From the IMG/VR virus record IMGVR_UViG_3300008050_009173, positions 1 through 29,759 of that record: DNA of 29,759 nt. One strand, given 5' to 3'. The notes under the pieces are model-generated. The model did not search any database and had not been told where the DNA came from. It was given only the letters and a program-made list of their open reading frames with translations. Origin of the DNA: a virus. The first letter of the stretch is position 1. The number at the start of each line of letters is the position of its first letter. Shown here piece by piece: positions 1 through 9,228 of the stretch. A program made the translations under genes and the position numbers.

Positions 1-801
1 ATGCAAGAGCAACTGCTGATGAGTCAGTATGGCATGGGCCAGGACGATGCATCCAGGACGCTAGAGATGCTGTCAGAACTCGATGATGCTCGCCGGTCTG
101 GAGACTCCGGCGCTGTAGCGGCCCTAGAGGCTCAACTTAGTGAGTCGCGAACCGCGGTGGACGAGACCTTGGACGAAACCAAGAAGATATCTCTCCACAC
201 TGGAAGGCTAGTCGCCATGGCCCAGATTGCACAGATAGACAACATAAGGGGCCTTAGGGGGCGGGCTGGGGATGACGCCCGTCACATCGAGAGTGCCATG
301 CGAGCCCTATTTAATCGCGTTGCCGAAATGGGCGGCGATAGCGACCAAGCCGCCATGGCAAATAGAGACTGGGACCAGATGAGCGCCGTCATGGGAAACC
401 TTAGAGGTGTCGATAGTTCAGACGACCTCGACGCAGCTGAGAGCGCGATAGTTTCCAACGCAGAAAGGACCCTCAGTAACCTAAATGAGGCCGGCGATAT
501 GTCACCGGAAGAGCTGGATATGCTAGATAGATTAAAAGAACGGGTTGGGGAATACACGAGGAATGGGACATACATAGCACCGAATAGCCAGGAAGCAGAA
601 GCTGCAGCCCTCGCCGGTCGCAGCGGCACGTCCGGAAGTGGCTCGAGTGGGCGCAGCGGATCCAGCTCCGACCTCGCCTCATCTATGAATCGGCTCAGCC
701 GAGCCCTCGAGAATCAGCCACAAAGAGTGGTAGTAACACCCGCCAACAGCCTGCTGGCGCTAGTTGAGGCCGCCGGCGTCCCCGATGGTGGCTCACAATG
801 A
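1..801 (+). CDS. Possible C-terminal part of tail tape-measure protein (left edge, start uncertain)
   Basis: The frame is open from base 1 to a TGA at 799-801, giving 266 residues. The first codon is ATG, but nothing upstream is visible, so it may be an internal methionine of a longer protein. The sequence is mostly predicted helix with many Ala, Glu, Asp and Arg. It then has a Ser/Gly/Arg-rich low-complexity linker (about residues 205-225) and a short C-terminal piece ending in a hydrophobic helix-like stretch (TPANSLLALVEAAG). A helical protein just upstream of hub and spike genes is where myoviruses place the tape-measure protein, which sets tail length; this assignment rests on position and composition, not on a family signature. 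It could instead be a tail chaperone or an unrelated structural protein. The stop overlaps the next start by 4 bases (ATGA), which suggests translational coupling. Confidence 0.4.
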   Translation: MQEQLLMSQYGMGQDDASRTLEMLSELDDARRSGDSGAVAALEAQLSESRTAVDETLDETKKISLHTGRLVAMAQIAQIDNIRGLRGRAGDDARHIESAMRALFNRVAEMGGDSDQAAMANRDWDQMSAVMGNLRGVDSSDDLDAAESAIVSNAERTLSNLNEAGDMSPEELDMLDRLKERVGEYTRNGTYIAPNSQEAEAAALAGRSGTSGSGSSGRSGSSSDLASSMNRLSRALENQPQRVVVTPANSLLALVEAAGVPDGGSQ

Positions 802-1769
802 CCAGAAAGATAAATTCAAGCTTTACGCAGACAAGAGAAACTATAATGTTTTTCCTTCCGACATATTTGACGGAAGATCAGTCATCAGATCCGGCCACGG
901 GTGTTCCGATTTCATATGGGGAGGACGGAACTTTCGGGAAGGACGCGAAGGTTATGTACCTAAATCCCCAAGAGTTTAATATATCAGAGAAAAAAGTTAT
1001 TTCATCTCAAATGACAAAGGGCGGGTATATGGTCCAATATTGGGGAGAGGAGCTTCCAAGTATAAACGCCAGCGGAACAACCGGCTCAGCAGGAATTGAG
1101 GGTATAAATGTACTAAGAGACATCTATCGTCATGAGCAGATTCATTTTAGAAAAGTTTTAAAGCATAGAGCCAGAGAGGCTGCTAGTAAAAAAGCAGCAA
1201 ATGATGCGCTAACTAATGCCATAGAATCCCAGTCAAGGGACGGATTTGGGGGTTTTATGACTAACGCAGCTGACCTGGTCACCGGCGGAGCCTGGTCGCA
1301 GACTGTGAATGGATTTAGTAATGCAATAGATATGATTGGGAATGCATTTTCTGGAGCCACCCCCGGCGCCGGAGAGCTAAAGACATCGTCATTTCTTACG
1401 GCACCAACTTTGGCGTCATTTGCAACTCAGGTCGATATGTACTACCAAGGGGAGATGTTTCGCGGGTTCTTTTTAAGCTTCAACGTAAAAGAATCCGCAA
1501 CGAGTCCCGGCTTGTTTAATTATGACTTTAGCTTTACTGTAACGCGAAGGACTGGTGTTCGAGAAAACTTTATGCCATGGCATCGCAAGGCTCTCGGCCC
1601 AGACGGCAAAACTAGAACTGCCACTGAGCCAAATGTCAGCGGAGATGAGTTTGATTATAGGGGCTCAAATAAGAGCATAGAAATAAGTGAGCTAAGCTTT
1701 GAAAGCAATCTGTCAAGGGGAATTTTGAAGCCAATTAGGATTAAGATCGCCGAAGACGGAGACGAATAA
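798..1769 (+). CDS. Tail/baseplate-junction structural protein, function not established
   Basis: The product has 323 residues and starts at the ATG overlapping the previous stop; a GGTGG lies 6-8 bases upstream. Residues about 50-110 (LNPQEFNISEKK, then TKGGYMVQYWGEELPSI and an SGTTGS turn) look like a motif I remember from tail-tube-proximal or baseplate proteins of large phages, with an 'NPxxF ... GG-hydrophobic-QxWG ... SGTTGS' pattern. A central part (about 110-195) is helical and Ala-rich. The C-terminal part (about 205-320) is beta-rich, with DMYYQGEMFRGFF and alternating beta strands. In myoviruses and related injection systems, proteins between the tape measure and the hub commonly join tube to hub (T4 gp48/gp54, LysM-type gp53-like proteins). 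No LysM motif is obvious here. Placement upstream of the hub supports a tube-hub adaptor, but this is inference. Confidence 0.5.
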   Translation: MTRKINSSFTQTRETIMFFLPTYLTEDQSSDPATGVPISYGEDGTFGKDAKVMYLNPQEFNISEKKVISSQMTKGGYMVQYWGEELPSINASGTTGSAGIEGINVLRDIYRHEQIHFRKVLKHRAREAASKKAANDALTNAIESQSRDGFGGFMTNAADLVTGGAWSQTVNGFSNAIDMIGNAFSGATPGAGELKTSSFLTAPTLASFATQVDMYYQGEMFRGFFLSFNVKESATSPGLFNYDFSFTVTRRTGVRENFMPWHRKALGPDGKTRTATEPNVSGDEFDYRGSNKSIEISELSFESNLSRGILKPIRIKIAEDGDE

Positions 1770-1840
1770 GCGCTCATCTTCTTGATAAAAAGAGCGGTAA
1801 ATTATCCGTCTTTTGGTAAAATAAGTTAGTAATTTAAGTT

Positions 1841-1852
1841 TAGGTTTGTAAA
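1841..1852 (+). promoter_or_regulatory. TAGG ribosome binding site before a GTG start; 83-base gap
   Basis: The gap 1770-1852 is one of three gaps over 50 bases. AGG at 1842-1844 sits 8 bases before a GTG start at 1853. The context TTTAGGTTT recurs before the gene at 9229 with the same 8-base spacing. A 5-bp inverted repeat (CGCTC/GAGCG, about 1772-1797, loop about 16) lies just after the previous stop but is too weak to call a terminator. The AT-rich gap could hold a promoter; no clear -35/-10 pair is visible. Confidence 0.4.
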
Positions 1853-4800
1853 GTGGCTAAAAAAAATGACATCATTGCCGATGGATTGAAATATGTTGAG
1901 AATGCCGTTAATGGAATTCTCAGAGGAGAGGCTACGGCATGGGTCGATACAAAGAGCACCGATAGCAATCACCAGTCCCTTACGGAGTCTGGTTATAGTA
2001 TTTTTTTGAATCAAGATAAAAATTCATCTTTTACGCCAAAGTCTAGAAACGTAGTAAGTATGTCCCCAGAGGCGGTTGTACTTATTAAGAAGAAGGCATT
2101 TTCGTCACTGAAGTCTTCAAATGATTTAAAATGGATGGACGATACTGAAAAGATGTTTTTAAGGGCGACCAAAGCTCTTTTTGCAATAAAGGTCCAGCAG
2201 CTTCGAGCATATGAGTCTCTGACCAAGTTTAAGGATTATTATGCAGAGCATAAAGAATATAATCTCAGCTTGCTATCTCAATTTCTAAAAGAAGCAGAGT
2301 CTACGGCCGACGCCAAGGCCCTAAAGTCTAACGACTTTTCCGGGGGAGTCTTCTCGGATATAGGCGATGTGTTCGGATATACCGCCGGACAGGATGCCGC
2401 CCGAAGGGTGACGGAGGAGATTGCTGATATAATAAAGAGAAATGCATTCTCTTATGACTCCACGTTAACAACCTGGGTTGTTGATCCTGAAAGTGAGGAT
2501 AATTACTCAATTGGCCCCGGAACCGGGGTCATAGAGATGTCTTCATTCTTTTCTTTTACGACATCTTGCGATGTATCTTCCAATCCAAGCTCTGCGACGA
2601 TAAATATAGAGAATCCATATAGGCTAATGACAGTTCTTGAGGGAGATATTGAATCTGCAATAGATGAGGCCGTAAATGGTACTCTTGGCCTCTTGAGCGC
2701 CCTTGCCAACGGTGAGGGATCCGTTGCCCTTGGAGGCAAGGTCCCTCCGATTGATGGCGGAGAAATAATATCTACAGCACTGGAAGCCTCGGGCCTCGGA
2801 GATATTTTAGGAGGAACAACTGTAAACTTAAATCACGTAAGAGAGAGGCTTAGAAGCTTCTATTTGGGTAAGGGGCTCGTGAACCCAGCAGACAGTGTTA
2901 ATTTCTTTATACGAGGAAATCGAACAACAGAGTCGTACGAGGACGGCGGAGGATATTCGTCGATAACTATGGATAAGACGGGCCTAGAAGTTGACGACGT
3001 AATGATTAGGGCGGAAATGAGGCTGAATACCAGCGGATTAGTTGATGCCGAGTCTTACAGGAAGCTGAGACAGACTGTAGATAACTCTTTTGGCATGATC
3101 TCCGTGTATGGCGGATTTGTGAAGAGCGTATCGGAAAGCTTCCAAAGCGGAAAGTGGAAGATGACCATTAACTGTGTAGATAATATGGCCTGGCTCCAGT
3201 GGTCTAGGTTTAATATATCGCCATCTCTTAGCGATCCAAAGGGCATCTTGGAGGACCCACTAACTCCATTCGACATTCCATTGGATGACACCGGCGCTGT
3301 TGTGTACGGAGAGGGGCAGCAGCTCCTTCAGGAGAATAAAGACTTATTACATTCTGGACTGCTATCGTATGACTCGGGGCTGCTCGCCGGCCAAAATGCT
3401 TCTGAGGGAAATATTCTTCAGGGGCAATATAATGGAGCAGGGTCTCTCGATGGAGCAAAGGTTTTGCAGCATCCGAGCGGATTTGTTTACAGGTGGAAGA
3501 CGGGAATTATTACTGCAACTGCAGGCTTTCAGGTGGCCGACCCAACTCAGGAGGCAAATCGACAATCTCAAACCGATCGATCTCAGTATGGATTGACGGT
3601 TGCAGAAGATGTTTTGTCAAATCTCGATATAGCAAATATTTTGAGCGTTCTCATAATCGGAGAACCCTACAATGTAGAGACTTTTATGAAGAGGACTTTT
3701 GAGGCCCACTCTAGAATTAATAGGTCATCAACAACTCTCGATCCGGCGGACCCACTGAGTGCAGTAATTGAGTCTGTGCGTCGTCAAAATGATTATTATG
3801 GAAATTTTCAGCCATATAGAATGATTACAATGAGTAATTCGACAATACAGCAGACTATATCTGCAGTTGGAAAGCTCGAGGTTGCAAAGAACTCTGTAGA
3901 TCTACTTCAGAGAAGAAAGATTTCAATAAAAAGAAGAATATCAGATCTCAGAAAGAATGCTCACACTCAAAACGGAATACTTATAAATGCACTAGAGGCA
4001 GAGATTCAGTCTATAAGCGCCGCCATAAGCGATCACGTCAGGGTGGGGCTTCAGGCTGGGCAAATTTCTTCGGCAGATAATGCTGTAATTCAATTTAGTC
4101 TTTTTGGGTCTAATCCGTCGCTTCCAACTTCGAGCAATGAAGCCAGAGAGCATGATATAAATAGGGCCACAATGTTATTGGGAGCTCAAAGAAAAATCGA
4201 TCAAGTAAGACTTAATTCAGATAATAATTTGTTTATTGTATCAGATCAATATGATTATAATACTGACTTAAGACCATTCCTTCTTCGGCTCAACCGATCT
4301 GGGTGGAAGCTATTTGACTCAGATTATGTTGATGTTTATAACAAGTGTACTGCGGCAACTAGTCATTTGAAATTAGAGTTCTTTTGCAATCCAAACGGAC
4401 ACCTGGAGTTTAGGCCGCCGGCATGGAATAAGGTTCCATATAGCGTTTTAGAAGAGGCAATAAATATGAGTCGAGAGACTGGAAGAACTATAATTCCAGA
4501 CTTTATAACAAATATGTTTCAGACGAGAATAGATAGCCTTTATTTGGATATTCATACGCAGAATATTAGAATAGTATTGATAGCCCTAATGTTGGGTCGA
4601 TATCCAGATAGTACGTTGATTCCAAATATGATAACTTCCGGTGGCGACTCTTTGGAGTTCTTTGGAGTAAAGTCTCCAGAGCCAAAAGGATTTTTTGGAA
4701 ATCTTTTAGGAGGAATCCCGGGAATGTCATCTGGAGCCACTAATGATTCGTCAATTCCCCTTACTCGGGTTGGAGATTTAACAGAGCAGAATAATGTTTC

Positions 4801-6712
4801 TCTTGGAAACGGAATTAATATATCATTTACAAGCACGGAAGAAAAGGGAGACGTCTTAGACGCGGATACGGAAACAATATTGGGCGCATTCGATGTAATA
4901 TATAGGGAGTCTGCCGGTGTTTCTGATGATCTATATGGAGCCATATTGGGGATCGGAACCCCTCCTGCGACGGCCGGAGGCGCGGCAACTGTTGAAAACC
5001 TAAACGCAATAAGAAACTCCTTTATGTCCAAAACAGGGAGGGATCCGGCCAAGAATCTTGGGATAGATTTAAATATAGGATTTCAAAGTAAGGACTTCTT
5101 CTTTGGGTCGGCTACGGGCTCCGACGCTGCAGAGAGGGCTGTAGATAATCTTTTGGGCGAAAGTGATATTCTAAGCAAGCTAGAAAGCGCTATTTCAGAG
5201 AGGGACTCCTTGGTGTCGCTGCTTAAAAACAATATAGCAAAAAGAACGGAGCTCGAAGAAATTGAGCAAATGTTTTATGGAGATTATGGCTCAGAGGATG
5301 AGATAAAAAGCATGAGCGGGAATAGCGCTATTGCAAAACTCACTCGCGGCCTAAAGTCAATCGGAGAGCCCCTTCAGGCGGTTAATCGTGGGATTAATGC
5401 TATAAAGGATATTTTAACGGGGTCGGCGGCAAAAGGGTCTATTTTTGACCATTTGATTGAAGATGACCGAAGAAACCTTTTGGGTCCAGGTTCTGGCTCT
5501 AGGTTTATAATCGGAGAAGAAAATATATTATCTGCTAGCTTTTCGGAAAATCCACCGGAATTTACAAGAGTGGATATAAAAGGAGATCTGCCACTCGGCG
5601 TAGCAGATGCTCTTGAGCGCTCGCTCGAGGGTTATTATCTTTGGGCGGGGGCAACGGACTTTGATCTCTGGCGTCAATATGGGTACAAGCAAAAGAATAT
5701 AAAAGTTCCATTTATTAGCGACCCAGAGTCTCAGGGTAGGCCGTATGCTATTTTGGAGCTACAAATGCAAAGAGCCCTCATCAATAAGGGCTCTGTAACC
5801 TTGGCGGGAAACGAGTTTTATCGACCAGGAGATGTGGTTTACTTATCAGAAAAGGGGCTTCTTTATTATGTAAATTCTGTAAATCACTCATTCTCCATAG
5901 GCCAGTCCTTTACTACGACCTTGGATCTTACATATGGGCATCCTCCCGGGATCTACCTCCCCACGCCACTTGATGTAATCGGGCAGCAGTTTGCAAAGGA
6001 CCCAATGAAGCACAGCACAATAACATATAGAAACGAAAGAGGGGATGATAATTATAGACCATTGCGCCCGGATTGCTCCCTGGTGTTTCCCTCCACCCCT
6101 GGCGCGGGCGTTGCTGAGCTTCTGGCGTATGGAGATAATCAGGTAAGGTTTACAAATATGATGATCGATCTGGCCGGCACTGCCGTTGGAAATAGATACG
6201 TTCTAATAAGAACGTTTGTAAAATCAAAATATGATAATTCTGCAAAATCTGATGCAGAAAGAAACTCCAGCACCGTCAAGTCTTTGCTAATGGATCCGCA
6301 GCAGGTATCTCATCAGCCTTCTGGCACGTCTGGGCTGGATGTTCTTATGGAAACTGGGAGGGACCTGTTTATGGGGACCGGAACTTCGAAAGAAGTCTCT
6401 CCAATGAGGCTCCCCAATAATATTATGGCCAGTCCCGTTCCGGAAGATAAAATTTTAGAGCAAATTGTATATTTAGAAAAAGAAGATGAAAATACCGTTG
6501 GAACAATCAGGTGCATGAATGTGGATATCGCAGGAGATCTAAGTGCTGCTGGTATCAGCATAAGTGATGCTGATATTCTTGGAGTCTTTCCAAAAGGGGG
6601 TCCCAAGCAGAAGACATGGCTGGATTTGCGAATAATGATGAGTAATACAGAAAATGTGATCGAAATAGGGATAATCGATATTCCGGGATCAGTAAGTGAG
6701 GCTGGGGGGTAG
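1853..6712 (+). CDS. Baseplate hub protein, gp27/gpD-like, very long
   Basis: The 1,619-residue product starts with GTG. Two signatures support a hub role. Residues about 225-275 contain SSFFSFTTSCDVSSNPSSA followed by ENPYRLMTVLEGDIESAIDE, the type of strand seen in the first tube-like domain of hub proteins. Residues about 1320-1374 contain FYRPGDVVYLSEKGLLYYV, NHSFSIGQSFTTTLDLTYG and HPPGIYLPTP, typical of the C-terminal barrel of gp27/late-control-D-like hubs. Known hubs are about 350-400 residues (T4 gp27 is 391), so more than 1,000 residues are extra. These include a charged helical stretch (about 680-740), a helix pair near 1105-1155 that may be coiled coil, and a C-terminal extension of about 245 residues beyond the barrel. 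The hub binds the tail tube above and the spike below. The next gene, the spike, begins 2 bases after the stop. Confidence 0.7.
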   Translation: MAKKNDIIADGLKYVENAVNGILRGEATAWVDTKSTDSNHQSLTESGYSIFLNQDKNSSFTPKSRNVVSMSPEAVVLIKKKAFSSLKSSNDLKWMDDTEKMFLRATKALFAIKVQQLRAYESLTKFKDYYAEHKEYNLSLLSQFLKEAESTADAKALKSNDFSGGVFSDIGDVFGYTAGQDAARRVTEEIADIIKRNAFSYDSTLTTWVVDPESEDNYSIGPGTGVIEMSSFFSFTTSCDVSSNPSSATINIENPYRLMTVLEGDIESAIDEAVNGTLGLLSALANGEGSVALGGKVPPIDGGEIISTALEASGLGDILGGTTVNLNHVRERLRSFYLGKGLVNPADSVNFFIRGNRTTESYEDGGGYSSITMDKTGLEVDDVMIRAEMRLNTSGLVDAESYRKLRQTVDNSFGMISVYGGFVKSVSESFQSGKWKMTINCVDNMAWLQWSRFNISPSLSDPKGILEDPLTPFDIPLDDTGAVVYGEGQQLLQENKDLLHSGLLSYDSGLLAGQNASEGNILQGQYNGAGSLDGAKVLQHPSGFVYRWKTGIITATAGFQVADPTQEANRQSQTDRSQYGLTVAEDVLSNLDIANILSVLIIGEPYNVETFMKRTFEAHSRINRSSTTLDPADPLSAVIESVRRQNDYYGNFQPYRMITMSNSTIQQTISAVGKLEVAKNSVDLLQRRKISIKRRISDLRKNAHTQNGILINALEAEIQSISAAISDHVRVGLQAGQISSADNAVIQFSLFGSNPSLPTSSNEAREHDINRATMLLGAQRKIDQVRLNSDNNLFIVSDQYDYNTDLRPFLLRLNRSGWKLFDSDYVDVYNKCTAATSHLKLEFFCNPNGHLEFRPPAWNKVPYSVLEEAINMSRETGRTIIPDFITNMFQTRIDSLYLDIHTQNIRIVLIALMLGRYPDSTLIPNMITSGGDSLEFFGVKSPEPKGFFGNLLGGIPGMSSGATNDSSIPLTRVGDLTEQNNVSLGNGINISFTSTEEKGDVLDADTETILGAFDVIYRESAGVSDDLYGAILGIGTPPATAGGAATVENLNAIRNSFMSKTGRDPAKNLGIDLNIGFQSKDFFFGSATGSDAAERAVDNLLGESDILSKLESAISERDSLVSLLKNNIAKRTELEEIEQMFYGDYGSEDEIKSMSGNSAIAKLTRGLKSIGEPLQAVNRGINAIKDILTGSAAKGSIFDHLIEDDRRNLLGPGSGSRFIIGEENILSASFSENPPEFTRVDIKGDLPLGVADALERSLEGYYLWAGATDFDLWRQYGYKQKNIKVPFISDPESQGRPYAILELQMQRALINKGSVTLAGNEFYRPGDVVYLSEKGLLYYVNSVNHSFSIGQSFTTTLDLTYGHPPGIYLPTPLDVIGQQFAKDPMKHSTITYRNERGDDNYRPLRPDCSLVFPSTPGAGVAELLAYGDNQVRFTNMMIDLAGTAVGNRYVLIRTFVKSKYDNSAKSDAERNSSTVKSLLMDPQQVSHQPSGTSGLDVLMETGRDLFMGTGTSKEVSPMRLPNNIMASPVPEDKILEQIVYLEKEDENTVGTIRCMNVDIAGDLSAAGISISDADILGVFPKGGPKQKTWLDLRIMMSNTENVIEIGIIDIPGSVSEAGG

Positions 6713-6714
6713 TA

Positions 6715-9168
6715 ATGGTTTCTGGTTTAAATCCATTTAAAGCTTATTCAATGCTCTCATATACCGTCGTAGGAGTCGATGGTCGTGGAGGTGTTCTTCT
6801 CGAGTCCGATGATTCCGCGGGAACGTCAATCCCATCTGTTTCGGCATCGATCCCACAGTGGTTGGCGGGAACGGATCACGGAATAGTCTCCGGAGGAACA
6901 TCCCTGAATGGAATGAGGGTATTTGCGTGCAGAATCGCGAACACCGATGAGCTGGTCATAATGGGGGTAAAAACACCGCCGATTCATGTAAATGAAAGTG
7001 GAATCGACCCATCAGATCGGCCAGCCGGGCTTACTCCCCTTCCGAGGAGCATGCTTGAAAATGGAGAGTTGTGCATACTTGGCCCATCTGGCTCCATGGT
7101 TCTTTTGGATAATGATGGAGTGGAAATATCGGTTCCAAGCGGATCCGGATATAAGATTGGCTCCCTGGACGGAAGTGCTACTCGAACTCAGATTTCAGCT
7201 TTATTTCATGGCGCAGTTAGGGCAGATGCGGGCGGGATAGTTAGGTCAACAACGGTTCGAAGAAGCGGCTCCATGATGCCATCAATTCCGAGTAACGACG
7301 ATACGGATCTTAATATATCTAGAGACCTTTCGGGCAGCGAAAGAGGGCTGTTTGCCGCCACCGCCGAAGAGTTCTCCGACGGCGGCGCACCGAGAAATAT
7401 TCCAAGAAGTGAATTTAGACAAGTTATAAATGAGTTCCCAAGTTATGTGGGCTTTGCGGGATTCGGCCCGGAATCTGCACTGATAATGGAGACAATGCCA
7501 GTACATGGGGCCACAACTGGAGGTCTCAAGTTCCGCAGAGGAATGAGTCACAAGAATGCATTATTTTTAGACTCAAGTCAGCTAATTGAGGTAATTGGCG
7601 GAAGCGTAGTTGATATGGGATCCAATGTTTTGGATATAAACTACGGAAAAGTAAGTATTGGTGGGGCCGATGGCGCCGTTCCCACCACGGATGTTGGCAG
7701 AGGCTTTGAAAAGGCAAGAAGAATATCCAGAAGAGAGCTTGGTTACCACTTTCAGCTGTCGACATCTACGGAAATAAGCAGCCCCGTCGAAACTGCTAGT
7801 AATTTCGTTTTTGGAATCGACAAAGAGGGGGTTGCAAAATTAAATGTTCCAAGGAGCTCTCCTACCGGAAACATCCCATATGTAACTAATGCAAAATTGT
7901 ATAATAACAATGGAGAAATATCGGTCGAGCCAGCACTCCCTACCTCCGATGAGGATATTCCGATAACGTTGAGATCTAAATCTGGAATGGTAATATATCC
8001 AAAGATAAATCATCCATTTCCATCTCAGCGCACAAAGCGTGGTACTGGGGTTAGGTTTGCAAATTCATCGGGGTACTTTCCGGAGGAGGGGGAAACTGCG
8101 AGGGTAAATACCACAAAGCATCATAATATGTATGCCGCAGCTGAGATGTTGATCGCGAATACTATTTCGAAAATTTATATTCCCCCAAACAATATAACTC
8201 CGACGGGAAAGATTCCACGAGGAGCTCCTAGTCGTCCAGAGGGGTTTGAGATATGTACCGGCCCGCTAAGAGGAGACGGAAGAGAGGAGTCAAAGCCCCA
8301 TTCGGGATCTATGGCGAAAATAATTGTCTCCCCAAAGGGGTCTGCCATTGACTCCGGAGGCGGAGTCACGGTGTGCGGAAAGGACAGGACTAGTAACTAT
8401 AATGAAGATGGAACGCGTGCAAACGGGTTTTTTGGGAATGTATTTGACATAACGTCTATTGAGCCAGCCCCGGATGGAGGATCCGCTGTCGAAATATCTC
8501 AAGTGTCTTCTGGGGCTCCAATATCTTCCGCCGGCGGAAGAAGTATGAACGTAAACCTCGAGGGCTCACTAGAGATGTCTGTTGGGGCGGATGACGCCGA
8601 CAAGAAGAGCGTGGTGTTGGATACGGCAGGAAGTCTGATCGCATGGCTGGGGAAAGATAAAAATAACAGGAGTGCAGTCGTACAGACAGACGGAGACGTA
8701 GCGATTAGCGTTGGAGGGATGAGCTCTGGGGGGTTCAGTGCCGGCAGGTTTGATCTTAGAGTAAACGTAGTAAACAAGGGCACCTTAGATGCTCATTATA
8801 ATAGTGAGCCGCCAGAAAAGACGATGCCGACGAAAGGCTCCCCGGGTGATGCCGAAGTACTCCCGCCATATGCATCAGACTACATTATATCGATCGGCCC
8901 CCACGGCCTAGTTATAGCAGGAATGAATCCCCATACTCCGATGGTTATTAGGAATGATGGCAATCTAATGTTAGAGGCGACCGATAAATTAATTTTATCT
9001 GGAACGAAAATTATGATGAGAGAGGGAGGCAAGGCCGAGCGGCCTTCGCATCAGGACACAGTATCTGCATCGGATAAGGGTAGCGCAAATCCTCTGGATA
9101 TAGCAACATCTATAAAGGAGGCCATCGAGGTCGCTGCAGAGTCGCTTGTCCCCAAATCGTGCGAATAA
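6715..9168 (+). CDS. Central baseplate spike protein (gp5/gpV-like, no lysozyme domain seen)
   Basis: The product has 817 residues; ATG lies 2 bases after the hub stop with a G-rich stretch just upstream as ribosome site. Residues about 10-90 form a compact beta-rich unit (YTVVGVDGRGGVLLE to DELVIMGVK) compatible with the OB-fold head of spike proteins. The C-terminal region (about 605-775) has short repeating beta segments such as NLEGSLEMSV, VVLDTAGSLIAWLGKD, VVQTDGDVAISVGG and RNDGNLMLEATDKLILSG. These resemble the D-G-x-hydrophobic repeats of trimeric beta-helix spikes. The long middle part (about 170-600) is Gly/Ser/Pro-rich and unassigned; I see no lysozyme-like catalytic segment and no PAAR tip motif. 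The role would be to cap the hub and pierce the cell envelope on contraction. The position directly after the hub supports this strongly. Confidence 0.7.
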   Translation: MVSGLNPFKAYSMLSYTVVGVDGRGGVLLESDDSAGTSIPSVSASIPQWLAGTDHGIVSGGTSLNGMRVFACRIANTDELVIMGVKTPPIHVNESGIDPSDRPAGLTPLPRSMLENGELCILGPSGSMVLLDNDGVEISVPSGSGYKIGSLDGSATRTQISALFHGAVRADAGGIVRSTTVRRSGSMMPSIPSNDDTDLNISRDLSGSERGLFAATAEEFSDGGAPRNIPRSEFRQVINEFPSYVGFAGFGPESALIMETMPVHGATTGGLKFRRGMSHKNALFLDSSQLIEVIGGSVVDMGSNVLDINYGKVSIGGADGAVPTTDVGRGFEKARRISRRELGYHFQLSTSTEISSPVETASNFVFGIDKEGVAKLNVPRSSPTGNIPYVTNAKLYNNNGEISVEPALPTSDEDIPITLRSKSGMVIYPKINHPFPSQRTKRGTGVRFANSSGYFPEEGETARVNTTKHHNMYAAAEMLIANTISKIYIPPNNITPTGKIPRGAPSRPEGFEICTGPLRGDGREESKPHSGSMAKIIVSPKGSAIDSGGGVTVCGKDRTSNYNEDGTRANGFFGNVFDITSIEPAPDGGSAVEISQVSSGAPISSAGGRSMNVNLEGSLEMSVGADDADKKSVVLDTAGSLIAWLGKDKNNRSAVVQTDGDVAISVGGMSSGGFSAGRFDLRVNVVNKGTLDAHYNSEPPEKTMPTKGSPGDAEVLPPYASDYIISIGPHGLVIAGMNPHTPMVIRNDGNLMLEATDKLILSGTKIMMREGGKAERPSHQDTVSASDKGSANPLDIATSIKEAIEVAAESLVPKSCE
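8524..8541. repeat. Perfect 18-bp palindrome inside the spike gene
   Basis: Bases 8524-8541 (TCTTCCGCC/GGCGGAAGA) read the same on both strands, with no loop. They lie within the coding sequence, encoding SSAGGR. Symmetry stops at the next base on each side. Whether it has any function is unknown; Ser-Ala-Gly-Gly-Arg codons could produce it by chance. Confidence 0.9.
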
Positions 9169-9228
9169 CAGTCTCGATTAAATAAGATGTTTGTAGTAAT
9201 ATATTGCAATAGTTTTTAGGTTTAATAA
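9169..9228 (+). promoter_or_regulatory. AT-rich leader with TTTAGGTTT ribosome-site context before the giant gene
   Basis: This 60-base gap separates the spike gene from the 2,554-codon gene. AGG at 9218-9220 lies 8 bases before the ATG at 9229, in the same TTTAGGTTT context as the gene at 1853. A 10-bp palindrome (TATTGCAATA, 9202-9211) precedes it. The AT-richness could suit a promoter, but no consensus elements are clear. Confidence 0.35.

Noticed and set aside
1770-1800. Possible terminator after the 323-aa gene
   Set aside because: The stem is only 5 bp with a 16-base loop and no T-run follows it.
4552-5052. Reverse-strand open frame of 166 codons within the hub gene
   Set aside because: Shadow of the forward gene; Pro/Ser/Ile-rich product without motifs.
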